From JANWHZ01 sp035758575 (GTDB lineage Bacteria > Patescibacteriota > Saccharimonadia > Saccharimonadales > UBA4665): a DNA stretch of 64,000 bases. Each line of letters starts with the position of its first letter. Within the stretch, counting starts at the first letter, position 1. The position numbers and the translations under genes were made by a program. The notes beneath the pieces were generated by a model. The model ran no database searches. It was given only the letters and a program-made list of their open reading frames with translations, and was not told the DNA's origin. This document shows, in pieces, positions 15,050-23,578 of this stretch. The DNA is taken from contig DASTXH010000031.1 in assembly GCA_035758575.1 (NCBI GenBank), positions 97,719-161,718 of the forward strand. The letters run 5' to 3'.

Positions 15050-17320
15050 ATGATTCGGCTTAAGGTTAGCCAGCGCGTGCTTCTGCTGTTGCTTGCGACA
15101 TCACTAGTGCCGCTGGCCGCCGTAGGACTGACGTGGTTTCGTCTGTCTGAATCGTCGTTGAAAGATAGCGCCGCCAGCGAACAAACCATCCTGACCTCCA
15201 ACGCCGCTAGTAGCGTCAACCAGTTCATCGCCGACAAAGTAAACTTGCTTATCATCCACTCGCAAACCGTTAGTATACGGGGCTACCAGGCGAACCTGGC
15301 AAATGCCTCGGCCGACATCCAAAGCCTTATCAAACAGGATGCCGACATCAAGAATGTATCCTTGGCCGACCAGAACGGCATGGAGCGGCTATCTATCAGC
15401 CAAAACGGGCCAAGCGCAACATTGGCAAATGTGAGCCAAAGCAGCGCCTTCCGCGTGGCGACCTTCCTGGCGGGCAAGGAATACATCAGCCCGGTCGGCT
15501 ACGATAGCAGCCGCCAGCCATACATTACCATTGCGGTACCACTGGTTACGTACGACAGCAGCCAGACATCGTCCGATTTATCTACCGATGAATCCGGCGT
15601 TATCCGCAGCGCCGGCGCCATCAAAGGTGTGCTGATCACCCAAATCAGCCTGGCCAGCTTATGGCGCAGCGTGCTTTCAGAGCATCTGGGTGCCAACGGC
15701 TACGCCTATGTGGTTGACGGGCAGGGAAACCTGATTGCCTACCCAGACATGGCGTTTCTGCTGGCCCACCGCAGCCTTAGCACCGTCCCTGCGGTAGCCG
15801 CCTTTATTGCCGACCCCGGCGCTCGCGCCCACCCGATAGTCACCGCATCGGAAAAAGGCGTGGCCGTGCTGAGTTCGTATCAGCAGGTGCCAGCCACCGG
15901 CTGGGGCGTTGTTGCCGAGGAGCCCACAGGCACTATTTACGCCTCCGCCAACCGCATTGCCGACATCGGCTTCATTTTGTTCGGCACAATGGCTGCAGTA
16001 GTGGTGGCCGCCAGCTACAGCTTCAGCCGACGTTTTACCCGACCGCTCGAACAGCTAGCGGCTGGCGCCCGGCTGCTCAGCGACGGTCAGCTGGATGCTC
16101 GCATAGATGTGCAGCAACACAGCGAAATCGGCACGCTGGCCGACACGTTCAACGCCATGGCCGCCAACATCAGCACGCTCATCCGGCGCTCGCAGGCGGA
16201 TTCCTCCAAGCTTAATGTCATTCTGAACAATGTCGGCGAAGGCGTGGTTGCCACCGACAAAACGGGTACCATTGTCGTGGCCAACGTGGCGGCCGCTGTG
16301 CTGGTAGGCAACCTGCCAAAGTCTATTATCGGCAAGCCCCTTACGGCGCACTTCGGCTGGACAAAGGGCGGGCGGCCGTTTGAACCGGCCCTTACTAAAA
16401 CAAGCCTGTACCACAATGTCACGCTTATCAGCCCCAACCAGCGCGCCCATTTTTTGGATATACTGGTAAACCATATCGAAAACGACCCCATGGGCATCAG
16501 CACCATCTTTACCATGATCGACAAAACCAACGAGCGCGAGTTGGAAAGCATGAAGACCGACTTCGTATCCATGGCTGCGCACGAACTGCGCACACCCATG
16601 ACCACCATCCGCGGCTATCTCGACCTCATCCTGCAAGATAAAGATGCCAACCTCACCGACGAAACCAAAGACCACTTGTTGCGCATCCAGGCCAACTCAC
16701 GGCAGTTGGTGGGGCTCATCAACAACCTGCTTAGCGTGTCGCGCATCGAACGCGGCGAACTGACGCTGCATCTGGACAAAGTAGACTGGATACAAGCAGT
16801 ACGGCAAGTGGTAAACGACCAGCTGTTCATGGCCAACGCTAAGTCGGTGACGCTGTCATACAGCGGTCCTACGGAACCCTTGTATATACTGGCCGATGAA
16901 ATCGCGATCACCGAGGTCATCAACAACCTGGTCACCAATGCCATCAACTACACCGACGTCGGCGGCCGCGTTACGGTCACCATCAGAAGCACGCCCGACG
17001 GCGTCCTGACCTTCGTGCAGGATAACGGCATGGGCATATCCACAAACGACCAAGCACATCTGTTCACCAAGTTCTACCGTGCCAATGGCGGGTTGGCCAG
17101 CGGCAAACCCGGCACTGGCCTGGGGCTGTACATCTCACAAGCTATTGCCCGCCTGCATGGCGGTAGCATCAGCGTGGCGTCGGAGGAGCACAAGGGGTCG
17201 ACCTTCACTATTACATTGCCGCATATTGACCTAGATCACTATAATCAGATACGACGCACAACAGCGCCGGGCATATTGAAAGGAAAACATGGCTGGGTTA
17301 CAAAAAATATTTCTCGTTGA
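15050..17320 (+). CDS. Sensor histidine kinase: Cache - HAMP - PAS - HisKA - HATPase
   Basis: A 756-residue membrane kinase. A first membrane helix (VLLLLLATSLVPLAAVGL) is followed by a large external double-Cache-like domain (about 35-300), a second helix (IGFILFGTMAAVVVAASYSF), a HAMP linker and a PAS domain (NVGEGVVATDKTGTIVVAN). The HisKA H-box is SMAAHELRTPMTT with His511, and the HATPase has N (NNLVTNAINYTD), G1 (VQDNGMGI) and G2 (GKPGTGLGLYI) boxes. It would sense a small extracellular molecule and phosphorylate the receiver encoded by the overlapping next gene. The ATG at 15050 begins directly with the membrane anchor. Confidence 0.92.
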   Translation: MIRLKVSQRVLLLLLATSLVPLAAVGLTWFRLSESSLKDSAASEQTILTSNAASSVNQFIADKVNLLIIHSQTVSIRGYQANLANASADIQSLIKQDADIKNVSLADQNGMERLSISQNGPSATLANVSQSSAFRVATFLAGKEYISPVGYDSSRQPYITIAVPLVTYDSSQTSSDLSTDESGVIRSAGAIKGVLITQISLASLWRSVLSEHLGANGYAYVVDGQGNLIAYPDMAFLLAHRSLSTVPAVAAFIADPGARAHPIVTASEKGVAVLSSYQQVPATGWGVVAEEPTGTIYASANRIADIGFILFGTMAAVVVAASYSFSRRFTRPLEQLAAGARLLSDGQLDARIDVQQHSEIGTLADTFNAMAANISTLIRRSQADSSKLNVILNNVGEGVVATDKTGTIVVANVAAAVLVGNLPKSIIGKPLTAHFGWTKGGRPFEPALTKTSLYHNVTLISPNQRAHFLDILVNHIENDPMGISTIFTMIDKTNERELESMKTDFVSMAAHELRTPMTTIRGYLDLILQDKDANLTDETKDHLLRIQANSRQLVGLINNLLSVSRIERGELTLHLDKVDWIQAVRQVVNDQLFMANAKSVTLSYSGPTEPLYILADEIAITEVINNLVTNAINYTDVGGRVTVTIRSTPDGVLTFVQDNGMGISTNDQAHLFTKFYRANGGLASGKPGTGLGLYISQAIARLHGGSISVASEEHKGSTFTITLPHIDLDHYNQIRRTTAPGILKGKHGWVTKNISR

Positions 17321-17675
17321 AGATAATGCACAGATCCTGGAGATCTATACCTCCACACTCAACAAATTTGGTTACCAGCTGATGACAGCCGCCACCGTAG
17401 ACGATGCGCTGGCCAAGATAGCGGCGTTCCAGCCGGATATTATCTTCCTGGACATCATGCTGCCCGGCGGCCGCAGCGGCCTGGATGCACTAAAAATCCT
17501 GCGCACGGACCCGGCATACAGCTGCACCACCAAAAAGATCGTCCTGCTGACCAACCTTGGCCTCAATGACAAGTTACAAAAAGCCTGGGATGAATACGCC
17601 GACGGCTATGTCGTAAAGGCCGAGATCGTGCCGCATGAGCTGATCGACATCATCCACTCATTCGAAACCAACTAA
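17289..17675 (+). CDS. Single-domain response regulator (CheY-like receiver)
   Basis: A 128-residue receiver domain with no output domain. The acidic pocket is Glu11-Asp12 (LVEDNAQ), the phosphoacceptor is Asp55 (FLDIMLPG), and the switch residues are Thr88 (LLTN) and Lys110 (YVVKAE). It overlaps the kinase gene by 32 nt and is clearly its partner. Without a DNA-binding domain it must act by protein contact or phosphorelay. No downstream partner is encoded in this window. AAAGGA precedes the ATG. Confidence 0.9.
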   Translation: MAGLQKIFLVEDNAQILEIYTSTLNKFGYQLMTAATVDDALAKIAAFQPDIIFLDIMLPGGRSGLDALKILRTDPAYSCTTKKIVLLTNLGLNDKLQKAWDEYADGYVVKAEIVPHELIDIIHSFETN

Positions 17676-17775
17676 CCAAGCGTCATCCCGGTTGTATCCA
17701 GCCTGGTTGATGTCCACTCACAACAAAGAGCGATACCTAGGCGCCGCCACTACGCGCCCGTCATGACTACAACAT

Positions 17776-18327
17776 TCACGCGGCAATACTCCCAATAGTT
17801 TCCAGCAGCAACGGAAATACTCCATACCCGGCAGCCTCGTTCAGATGTCCGCCGCCGCGGATCACCACGGGCCGCACATGGAGCGCATCTGCCAGTGCCT
17901 GAAAGGATGCCCGGGGAACATATGGGTCATCATCACCATACAAAACAGCCGCACGCCTAAGCTGCCTATTCACTTTGTCAAAATCGACACCCTTGGATCT
18001 CATAAAATAACTGTTTATCTCAGCGCCATAGTCATCGGAAAAGCCAGCAACGCTCACCAGGGCATTGACCAGTGTGTTTGACTGCTCGATATAATCCAGG
18101 GCACTGGCGACGCCAAGCGAGTGGGCAACAATGGTCAGGTCTTGGGCGTCACCGCCTGCATAGTGCCGGATGGCAGCCAACCACTGCGCCCTATCAGGAT
18201 GATCTGGGCCGGGCAGCGTTGGCATAGCCACGTCGTAGCCCTGCATCATCAGCTGATCGTGCAACCATTGGCCCCAGTTTTCGCCGGCTTTGCCAAAAAT
18301 ACCATGCAGGATCAAGGCGCGTTTCAT
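17776..18327 (-). CDS. RBBP9/YdeN-family alpha/beta serine hydrolase
   Basis: A 183-residue small alpha/beta hydrolase. The N-terminal ALILHGIFG, the nucleophile elbow VAHSLG, the acid in LYGDDDPYVP and the histidine in IRGGGHLNEAAG are all in the order expected for the RBBP9/YdeN family. It should be a cytosolic esterase-like enzyme with unknown substrate. Its ATG overlaps the stop of the upstream DHFR-like gene (ATGA), so the two form an operon driven by the promoter near 18843. Confidence 0.88.
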   Translation of the reverse strand: MKRALILHGIFGKAGENWGQWLHDQLMMQGYDVAMPTLPGPDHPDRAQWLAAIRHYAGGDAQDLTIVAHSLGVASALDYIEQSNTLVNALVSVAGFSDDYGAEINSYFMRSKGVDFDKVNRQLRRAAVLYGDDDPYVPRASFQALADALHVRPVVIRGGGHLNEAAGYGVFPLLLETIGSIAA

Positions 18328-18836
18328 CGCCGCTTTACCACCGTATAATAATGCTGCACAATACCGCCAGCCAGTTGCCGTACTTCGGTCAGCTCCAGTA
18401 CTAGCTCGCAGCCGTCCAGCAACTTTATACCATCACCGAACGTCATGGGATAAATATTGGTGATTATCTCATCTATCAGGCCGGCACTGGCGAATGCGCT
18501 ATTGGTCGTGCCGCCGCCAGCCAGCACGGCCTGGGTAAAGCCACGCCTTTCCAAATTGGCCAGTAATGCCTGGGGCGAAAGATCCACGAACTCTACGCCA
18601 TCTTCGGCTTCAGCATCCTCCGGATGGCTTGTCAGCACAAACGTCGTGGCGTTCGGCACCGGAAATACATCGCCCTTATATTGTTCATAGGTGGTACGGC
18701 CGACGATAACGCACCCAGATTTTTGTATAAGATCCCTAAAAAATTCGCTGTCGGCATCGGCAACCCAATCTGAATCGCCATCTGCCTTAGCAATATACCC
18801 ATCAAGCGTAACGGCAGGGTTCCATATAAGTTTCAT
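18324..18836 (-). CDS. Dihydrofolate reductase-like protein (RibD C-terminal domain family)
   Basis: A 170-residue reductase of the RibD_C/DHFR fold. The pattern MKLIWNPAVTLDGYIA, VIVGRTTYEQY, VLTSHP and VLAGGGTTNSAFASAGLIDEI is typical of stand-alone members (YyaP/YwjB group). These are distinct from folate-reducing FolA and usually have no proven substrate. The NADPH-binding region is GGGTTN. Translation is coupled to the hydrolase downstream. The start lies 6 nt after an extended -10 box. Confidence 0.88.
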   Translation of the reverse strand: MKLIWNPAVTLDGYIAKADGDSDWVADADSEFFRDLIQKSGCVIVGRTTYEQYKGDVFPVPNATTFVLTSHPEDAEAEDGVEFVDLSPQALLANLERRGFTQAVLAGGGTTNSAFASAGLIDEIITNIYPMTFGDGIKLLDGCELVLELTEVRQLAGGIVQHYYTVVKRR

Positions 18837-18842
18837 GCAACC

Positions 18843-18848
18843 AGTGTA
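18843..18848 (-). promoter_or_regulatory. Extended -10 TGC-TACACT (minus strand)
   Basis: On the minus strand TGC-TACACT ends 6 nt before the ATG at 18836, indicating a leaderless transcript for the reductase-hydrolase operon. Confidence 0.55.
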
Positions 18849-18892
18849 GCACCATACTGTACTTCGCCAATCCCCTCAGCAGCAAGATGTCC

Positions 18893-20137
18893 TTACGCCG
18901 ATTGCACGGTGTGCGGATCAAACTTTTCGCTCAAACTAGAGCCATCCGAAAGGGTAACTCTCAGCGAAAAACCGCTCTGGTCGCTGCCCAGGCTTTGGTA
19001 GCTCATGGTTTTCAGCAAGCCCCGGGACTGCAGCGCCTTCATATCTGTCGGGCTTGCACTAACAAGGTCGGCAGCGGATGACCCATACGGATACGACCCA
19101 CTGTGTGCATCGGTGTAATTGCCAATGGTGGCATCCGCAATGCGAAAAGCCGGCAGGGAATAGTCCAGCTGCATGCTAGCGTCAGCAACCTTGTGGCTGC
19201 GCTGGTAGTCTATAGCCGCAATCTCCAGCTGGGAGGCCTTAATGGCGGCCACACTTTCACGCTTGCCCAGATTCGACACTTCTGTGTTCATGGCTGCCGT
19301 ATCGCTGTCTATCTGCGTACCAAGCGAAGTGACCTTAGTTATGTACTGCCCGGCACCGGCGAGGTCGCCGGTGTTTATGGCTGCGAACATCTTATAGGTG
19401 CCACTCAATAGCTGCTGGGCGTCGCTGAAAAAGGCAGCCGTCTTTGGCGTGGAGGCCTGCAATGACGCCTGGTCTACAAGCGCCGTACTAGTTGCGTATG
19501 TCTTGAGGCTGTCCATCTGCGAAGCTGTCGGAGTATCCGAAAGGCCGGTAAGCGTCCGCAGGCCAGGGTTCAAAAACGCAAAATTCCGGGCGATTGCGGC
19601 CATAAGCATGCCGTCACGACAAAGCGTTGCATCGTTATATGAGCTGTCTTTCGAAACCAGAAGGACTTGCTTGATATCAGACACATACCGCTGCTGCGTC
19701 GCATCCAGCCGTAGCCCCTTCATCTGCTGGTCTATGGCTGCCGGAGTTACCGTATTTTTGGCAGCGCTACAGCTTTGGTTGGCTAAATCCGACATGCTGC
19801 CGGCACGGGCGTTCAGTGTGGCGCCGGATGCGCTGTCGCCAGCCGCGATAGCAGCGGATATTCCGCTGACTAGTACCGTGGCCTGCGCGTTCCGGCGCGC
19901 TACGGCCATCTCCTGATTTTTTATCTGTAATGCCAGAGCGTTAAATTTGTCCGTAGCCACCCGGCCCTCATAATACCCATAGCCAACAACACCGCCCACC
20001 GCCAAAACTATAACCAGGGCCGCGCTGCCGACAGCAAGCCGTACCCGCCGCCGAGTAAAGCGGCGCCGAACCGGCTTTTGTATAGGGTTATTATAGTGCG
20101 GCTGCTCGCCTAGCGGCGGAATCCCTGTAGCGTCCAT
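18893..20137 (-). CDS. Large membrane-anchored extracytoplasmic protein
   Basis: A 414-residue bitopic protein. A cytoplasmic start of about 35 residues ends in a very basic patch (RRRFTRRRVR), followed by one membrane helix (AVGSAALVIVLAVGGVVGYGYY). The external region of about 350 residues is helical and Ala/Gln/Ser-rich, with likely coiled-coil segments (DKFNALALQIKNQEMAVARRNAQ). The last part (FSLRVTLSDGSSLSEKFDPH) looks beta-rich. Two cysteines (NQSCSA, TLCRDG) occur in the middle. No family is recognised; such helical anchored proteins are common in CPR envelopes. It diverges from a glycosyltransferase gene. Confidence 0.65.
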   Translation of the reverse strand: MDATGIPPLGEQPHYNNPIQKPVRRRFTRRRVRLAVGSAALVIVLAVGGVVGYGYYEGRVATDKFNALALQIKNQEMAVARRNAQATVLVSGISAAIAAGDSASGATLNARAGSMSDLANQSCSAAKNTVTPAAIDQQMKGLRLDATQQRYVSDIKQVLLVSKDSSYNDATLCRDGMLMAAIARNFAFLNPGLRTLTGLSDTPTASQMDSLKTYATSTALVDQASLQASTPKTAAFFSDAQQLLSGTYKMFAAINTGDLAGAGQYITKVTSLGTQIDSDTAAMNTEVSNLGKRESVAAIKASQLEIAAIDYQRSHKVADASMQLDYSLPAFRIADATIGNYTDAHSGSYPYGSSAADLVSASPTDMKALQSRGLLKTMSYQSLGSDQSGFSLRVTLSDGSSLSEKFDPHTVQSA

Positions 20138-20261
20138 ATGATAGTCCCGTTAAATTTTCACCAGCATTATACTGACAATACTCAGCAAATAGCAAGGAGG
20201 GAAGCTAGTGGCGGCAAATGCTAGTAGGCATCATCCCCAAACTATGCAACAATAGAGATGA

Positions 20262-21134
20262 ATGCACAAAACAACACGAGCACAGGCGAGCCAATCGCCG
20301 AGGCTACGCATAAGCCTGGTGATACCTGCCTATAACGAGGAGCAATACCTGGGCGCCTGTCTGGACGCCGTGGCCGCCCAGACCGTGATGCCCGACGAAG
20401 TACTAGTGGTAAATAACAACTCCACCGACCGAACAGCGGAAATTGCCAAGCAATACCCGTTCGTAACACTGCTACACGAAAAACGGCCCGGCCTGCGCTT
20501 TACCCGCAACACCGGCATGGATGCCGCCACCGGCGATGTTATTGGCCGCATCGACGCCGATACCATACTAAAGCCGAACTGGTGTGAGGAGTTGCGTAAC
20601 CTATTTGGCGATGAGGCAGTCGACGCCGCCACTGGGTCATCATACTACTATGATATGCCTGGCAAACGCCTGGGCTCCTTCGCCGACCGCAACCTGCGCC
20701 GTCTGGGGTACGCCATAGGCGGCGTCTTGCTATATGGCAGCAACATGGCCATGCGCCGCAGCGCCTGGCAGGCTATCCGCCCGGTAGTATGTATGGACGG
20801 TGAATTTTTCGAGGACAACGACCTGTCGATCCACCTGGTAGAGAAGGGGTACACCATATATTACGATCCGAAGCTGGTCGTGGGTGTGGCTGCCCGCATG
20901 CTGGATCACCCGCCGCGCGCCTTCTACCGCGCCATGCGCCACCACGACACCACCTTTTCGGCCCACGGGCAGTCCCGTCACGGCGCCGCGCAAATCGGCA
21001 AGTACATATATGTCACTGCCTACCCCGCGCTGAAAGTCATGCGCCTGGCATACGATGCCGAGACAGACCGCATATCTCTCCGGCGGCTCCTGAGCAGAAA
21101 GCGCCGTACACCGCGCCCCACCTCCAACACCTAA
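20262..21134 (+). CDS. Family 2 glycosyltransferase
   Basis: A 290-residue GT-A enzyme that transfers a sugar from a nucleotide donor. The start of the domain is ISLVIPAYNEEQYLGACLDAV, followed by VLVVNNNSTDRTAEIA, the acceptor-region GLRFTRNTGMDAATGDVIG and the metal-binding RIDADT (DxD). EFFEDNDLSIHLVEKG provides the ED catalytic-type motif. There is no membrane segment, so it is probably peripheral. It lies next to surface-protein and sortase genes and may act on surface glycans, though its substrate is unknown. The start could be at 20262 or slightly later. Confidence 0.88.
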   Translation: MHKTTRAQASQSPRLRISLVIPAYNEEQYLGACLDAVAAQTVMPDEVLVVNNNSTDRTAEIAKQYPFVTLLHEKRPGLRFTRNTGMDAATGDVIGRIDADTILKPNWCEELRNLFGDEAVDAATGSSYYYDMPGKRLGSFADRNLRRLGYAIGGVLLYGSNMAMRRSAWQAIRPVVCMDGEFFEDNDLSIHLVEKGYTIYYDPKLVVGVAARMLDHPPRAFYRAMRHHDTTFSAHGQSRHGAAQIGKYIYVTAYPALKVMRLAYDAETDRISLRRLLSRKRRTPRPTSNT

Positions 21135-21184
21135 ATATGCCAACACGGTCCAACGTGATCTGAATCAACAAAAATGCTTGTGGC

Positions 21185-21190
21185 TATAAT
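21185..21190 (+). promoter_or_regulatory. -10 box TATAAT
   Basis: TATAAT lies 40 nt before the ATG at 21231, which also has a GGGGCAGGG site. This is one of the few starts here with a normal leader. Confidence 0.5.
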
Positions 21191-21230
21191 CGCCGCATGG
21201 TAGGCTAAAAGTACTAAGTGGGGCAGGGCA

Positions 21231-22841
21231 ATGGTACAACGATACTTGCGAGCAAAAGCTGGGGCGCTCTGCGTCGTAGCACTTGCGTTGTGTGTGACGG
21301 CTTCGGGAATTACACCGGTATTTGCAGCGGCTGCAGTGGGTTCTGTCAGCACCTGGGCAACCAGCACAAGCACGCTGCCCATAGATTTATGTGGTGCGGG
21401 GTCAGTAGCGTACAACGGGTATGCTTATGTCATGGGTGGTACGTCATCATCCGGTGGACATCTCAGTTCGGTATATTATACAAAGCTAAGCAGCGACGGT
21501 ACCGTCGGCAGCTGGACCACCAGCACCAATAGCCTCCCGTCTACGCTGTATTATCCCAGCGCAGCCGTATATAACGGCTACCTATACGTAATGGGCGGTT
21601 ACAGTTCCGGCTTTCACAATGCCGTGTATTATGCCAAGATCAATGCCGACGGCTCGATTGGTTCGTGGAGTACCAGTACCAACGCCTTGCCGCAAGGAAT
21701 GTATCTGGGAGCGGGCGGCGCAGCCAACGGCTACCTATACTTCTTGGGTGGGGTGAACAGCAGCTTCACCCAACTGGATACGGTGTATTATGCAGCTATC
21801 AATAGCGATGGGTCAGTGGGTACGTGGGGCGTCGAAACGAACCATATGCCCAGAGGCGTCGAAGATGCCCGATCGTTTATAGCCAACGGGTACATATACG
21901 AAATGGGCGGTATTAACGGCGCCGGTGCGATCAACTCGGTATACTACGCCAAGCTGAATAGTGACGGCACCACCGGCGTTTGGGCTACCAACAGCAACGC
22001 TCTGCCGCAGGCACTGGATGGCCCAACGGCTACTAGTGCAAACGGCTATGTATACGTTACAGGCGGCAACGACAGCAGCAACGCCTCACAAAATGCCGTA
22101 TACTATGCGGCACTCAATAGCGATGGGTCGACAGGCGCGTGGACAACCAGCGCCAATACACTGCCGCAAACACTACAATTCAGCGCCTCGGTCATCAACG
22201 ATGGCTATCTGTATGTATTCGAAGGGCAGAACAACGGTATGACACAGCGCACCGCGTATTATGCCAACCTCAACTTCGTGTCCCAAAAGGCAATTACCAG
22301 CAGCGGCAGCAGCGAACCCGTGGCGATTGGCACACCCGCCGGTACCAACATCACCAACGCCACTACCGCCGCGGCAACCAGCACCGACAGCGGTTTTTCA
22401 TATCCGCTGGGGCTGCTGAACTTCACCTTTACCACCAACACACTCGTCAACCAAATATCGCTGAACTTCCAGACCACGCTCACGCCCAGCCAAGTAGTTG
22501 CCCGCAAATACAATGCCACTACCAAAACATACACCGACATTCCCGGCGCCACCATTACCGAAACCACATTAAACGGCCAACCCGCCCTGAATGTCGGCTA
22601 CAGTATCACCGACGGCGGCCCGCTCGATGAAGACGGTGTAGTGAACGGCGTCATCGTAGACCCCGTAGGGCTAGCACAAATAGCGGCCTCGAGTACCACC
22701 AGTACAACCACAGCGCCCAACACCGGTTACGGGACACCGCAGCAAAGTGACAGACCAGCCATCTTCATGGCCATAACCGGCGCAGCCATGGTTGGCGCCG
22801 CAGGGTTCTTCAGGGCACGAAGCGCACGCCGTAAGCAGTGA
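21231..22841 (+). CDS. Kelch-like beta-propeller surface protein with choice-of-anchor U region and PNTG sorting signal
   Basis: A 536-residue secreted protein. After a signal peptide come six repeats of about 50-55 residues of the form GSxGxWxTxTNxLP...NGYxYVMGG...VYYAKxNxDG, which should form a beta-propeller. A region of about 150 residues follows that contains DGGPLDEDGVVNGVIVDPVG, the signature of the choice-of-anchor U domain. The end is a sorting signal: APNTGYG, a hydrophobic helix and the tail RSARRKQ. The convergent gene at 22843-23496 is a sortase and the likely anchoring enzyme. The binding partner of the propeller is unknown. Confidence 0.85.
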   Translation: MVQRYLRAKAGALCVVALALCVTASGITPVFAAAAVGSVSTWATSTSTLPIDLCGAGSVAYNGYAYVMGGTSSSGGHLSSVYYTKLSSDGTVGSWTTSTNSLPSTLYYPSAAVYNGYLYVMGGYSSGFHNAVYYAKINADGSIGSWSTSTNALPQGMYLGAGGAANGYLYFLGGVNSSFTQLDTVYYAAINSDGSVGTWGVETNHMPRGVEDARSFIANGYIYEMGGINGAGAINSVYYAKLNSDGTTGVWATNSNALPQALDGPTATSANGYVYVTGGNDSSNASQNAVYYAALNSDGSTGAWTTSANTLPQTLQFSASVINDGYLYVFEGQNNGMTQRTAYYANLNFVSQKAITSSGSSEPVAIGTPAGTNITNATTAAATSTDSGFSYPLGLLNFTFTTNTLVNQISLNFQTTLTPSQVVARKYNATTKTYTDIPGATITETTLNGQPALNVGYSITDGGPLDEDGVVNGVIVDPVGLAQIAASSTTSTTTAPNTGYGTPQQSDRPAIFMAITGAAMVGAAGFFRARSARRKQ

Positions 22842-22842
22842 C

Positions 22843-23496
22843 TTACGCCGGATTTTGGACAGCAAAAACCACCAAACGCTCGCTGAAGTCACTAGTGCCT
22901 TTGATTACATCGCCCGTGCAGGTCATAAGGTTAAGACCGGGCTTGCCGGCGTCTACCGGCGACAACACTTGGCTCATGTCCACATCAGTATACGGGTACA
23001 CTTTTGATGTAACCACGCGGTACGAAAAAACAGTATTGTCACCACGGGTAATGATAATGGCGTCATCAGGACGCAGCTTGTGCAGATCATAAAACACGCC
23101 ACTCGCTGTCCAGCTGGACACGTGGCCATATATAAACATAGCACCCGGCTGCCCCGGCTTTGCGCTGCCGCTATACCAGCCCGTATCAAATATGTTGTCG
23201 GGCGTGGCTATAGCACTGTCCTTCATAACGCCCAGGCGCACTACCCGCGCCTTGGCAACGCCAATGGCCGGTATGCTGATATACTTGGGCAGATCAGGCG
23301 CCACACTGTAGGCGTTTACGACGTTTTGCGCTGGGCGCACCGATGATGGCGCGGCAGATGAGTGCAGGGCGCCGGGCGGCGGCTTGGGAATACCGACGCG
23401 GTCGCGCACCACAAGGACTACGGCGCTGGCCATACAAGCCGTGCCCAGCAGACACAACACAGCGCTGATCAGCTTTTTGTGAGGCAATCGAGGCAT
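22843..23496 (-). CDS. Sortase (class F-like), second in window
   Basis: A 217-residue membrane-anchored transpeptidase from the ATG at 23496; a GTG at 23532 is possible but less likely. One membrane helix (LISAVLCLLGTACMASAVVLVV) and a Pro/Ser-rich stalk precede the catalytic domain. His125 (IYGHVSS), Cys193 (LMTCTGD) and Arg207 (SERLVV) form the active site. The TCTGD rather than TCTP context distinguishes it from the sortase at 3840. It sits between two genes whose products end in PNTGYG and is their likely anchoring enzyme. Its start codon abuts the stop of the kelch protein by convergent layout, leaving 1 nt between the coding ends. Confidence 0.88.
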   Translation of the reverse strand: MPRLPHKKLISAVLCLLGTACMASAVVLVVRDRVGIPKPPPGALHSSAAPSSVRPAQNVVNAYSVAPDLPKYISIPAIGVAKARVVRLGVMKDSAIATPDNIFDTGWYSGSAKPGQPGAMFIYGHVSSWTASGVFYDLHKLRPDDAIIITRGDNTVFSYRVVTSKVYPYTDVDMSQVLSPVDAGKPGLNLMTCTGDVIKGTSDFSERLVVFAVQNPA

Positions 23497-23506
23497 ATCG
23501 CCGTTT

Positions 23507-23512
23507 ATTATA
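23507..23512 (-). promoter_or_regulatory. -10 box TATAAT for the second sortase (minus strand)
   Basis: TATAAT on the minus strand ends 10 nt before the ATG at 23496. Confidence 0.5.
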
Positions 23513-23578
23513 ACTGCATTGACGCAGCGCACATATGCCCGCTATAGTTACAAGTACATAGACGGGGGAGGGTTATAC

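Noticed and set aside
16055..16675. Long minus-strand frames inside the histidine kinase gene
   Set aside because: They are antisense shadows of a clearly coding, GC-rich gene and have no start signals or motifs.
17676..17775. Terminator between the response regulator and the hydrolase gene
   Set aside because: Only a weak AACCA/TGGTT pairing without a T-run was found.
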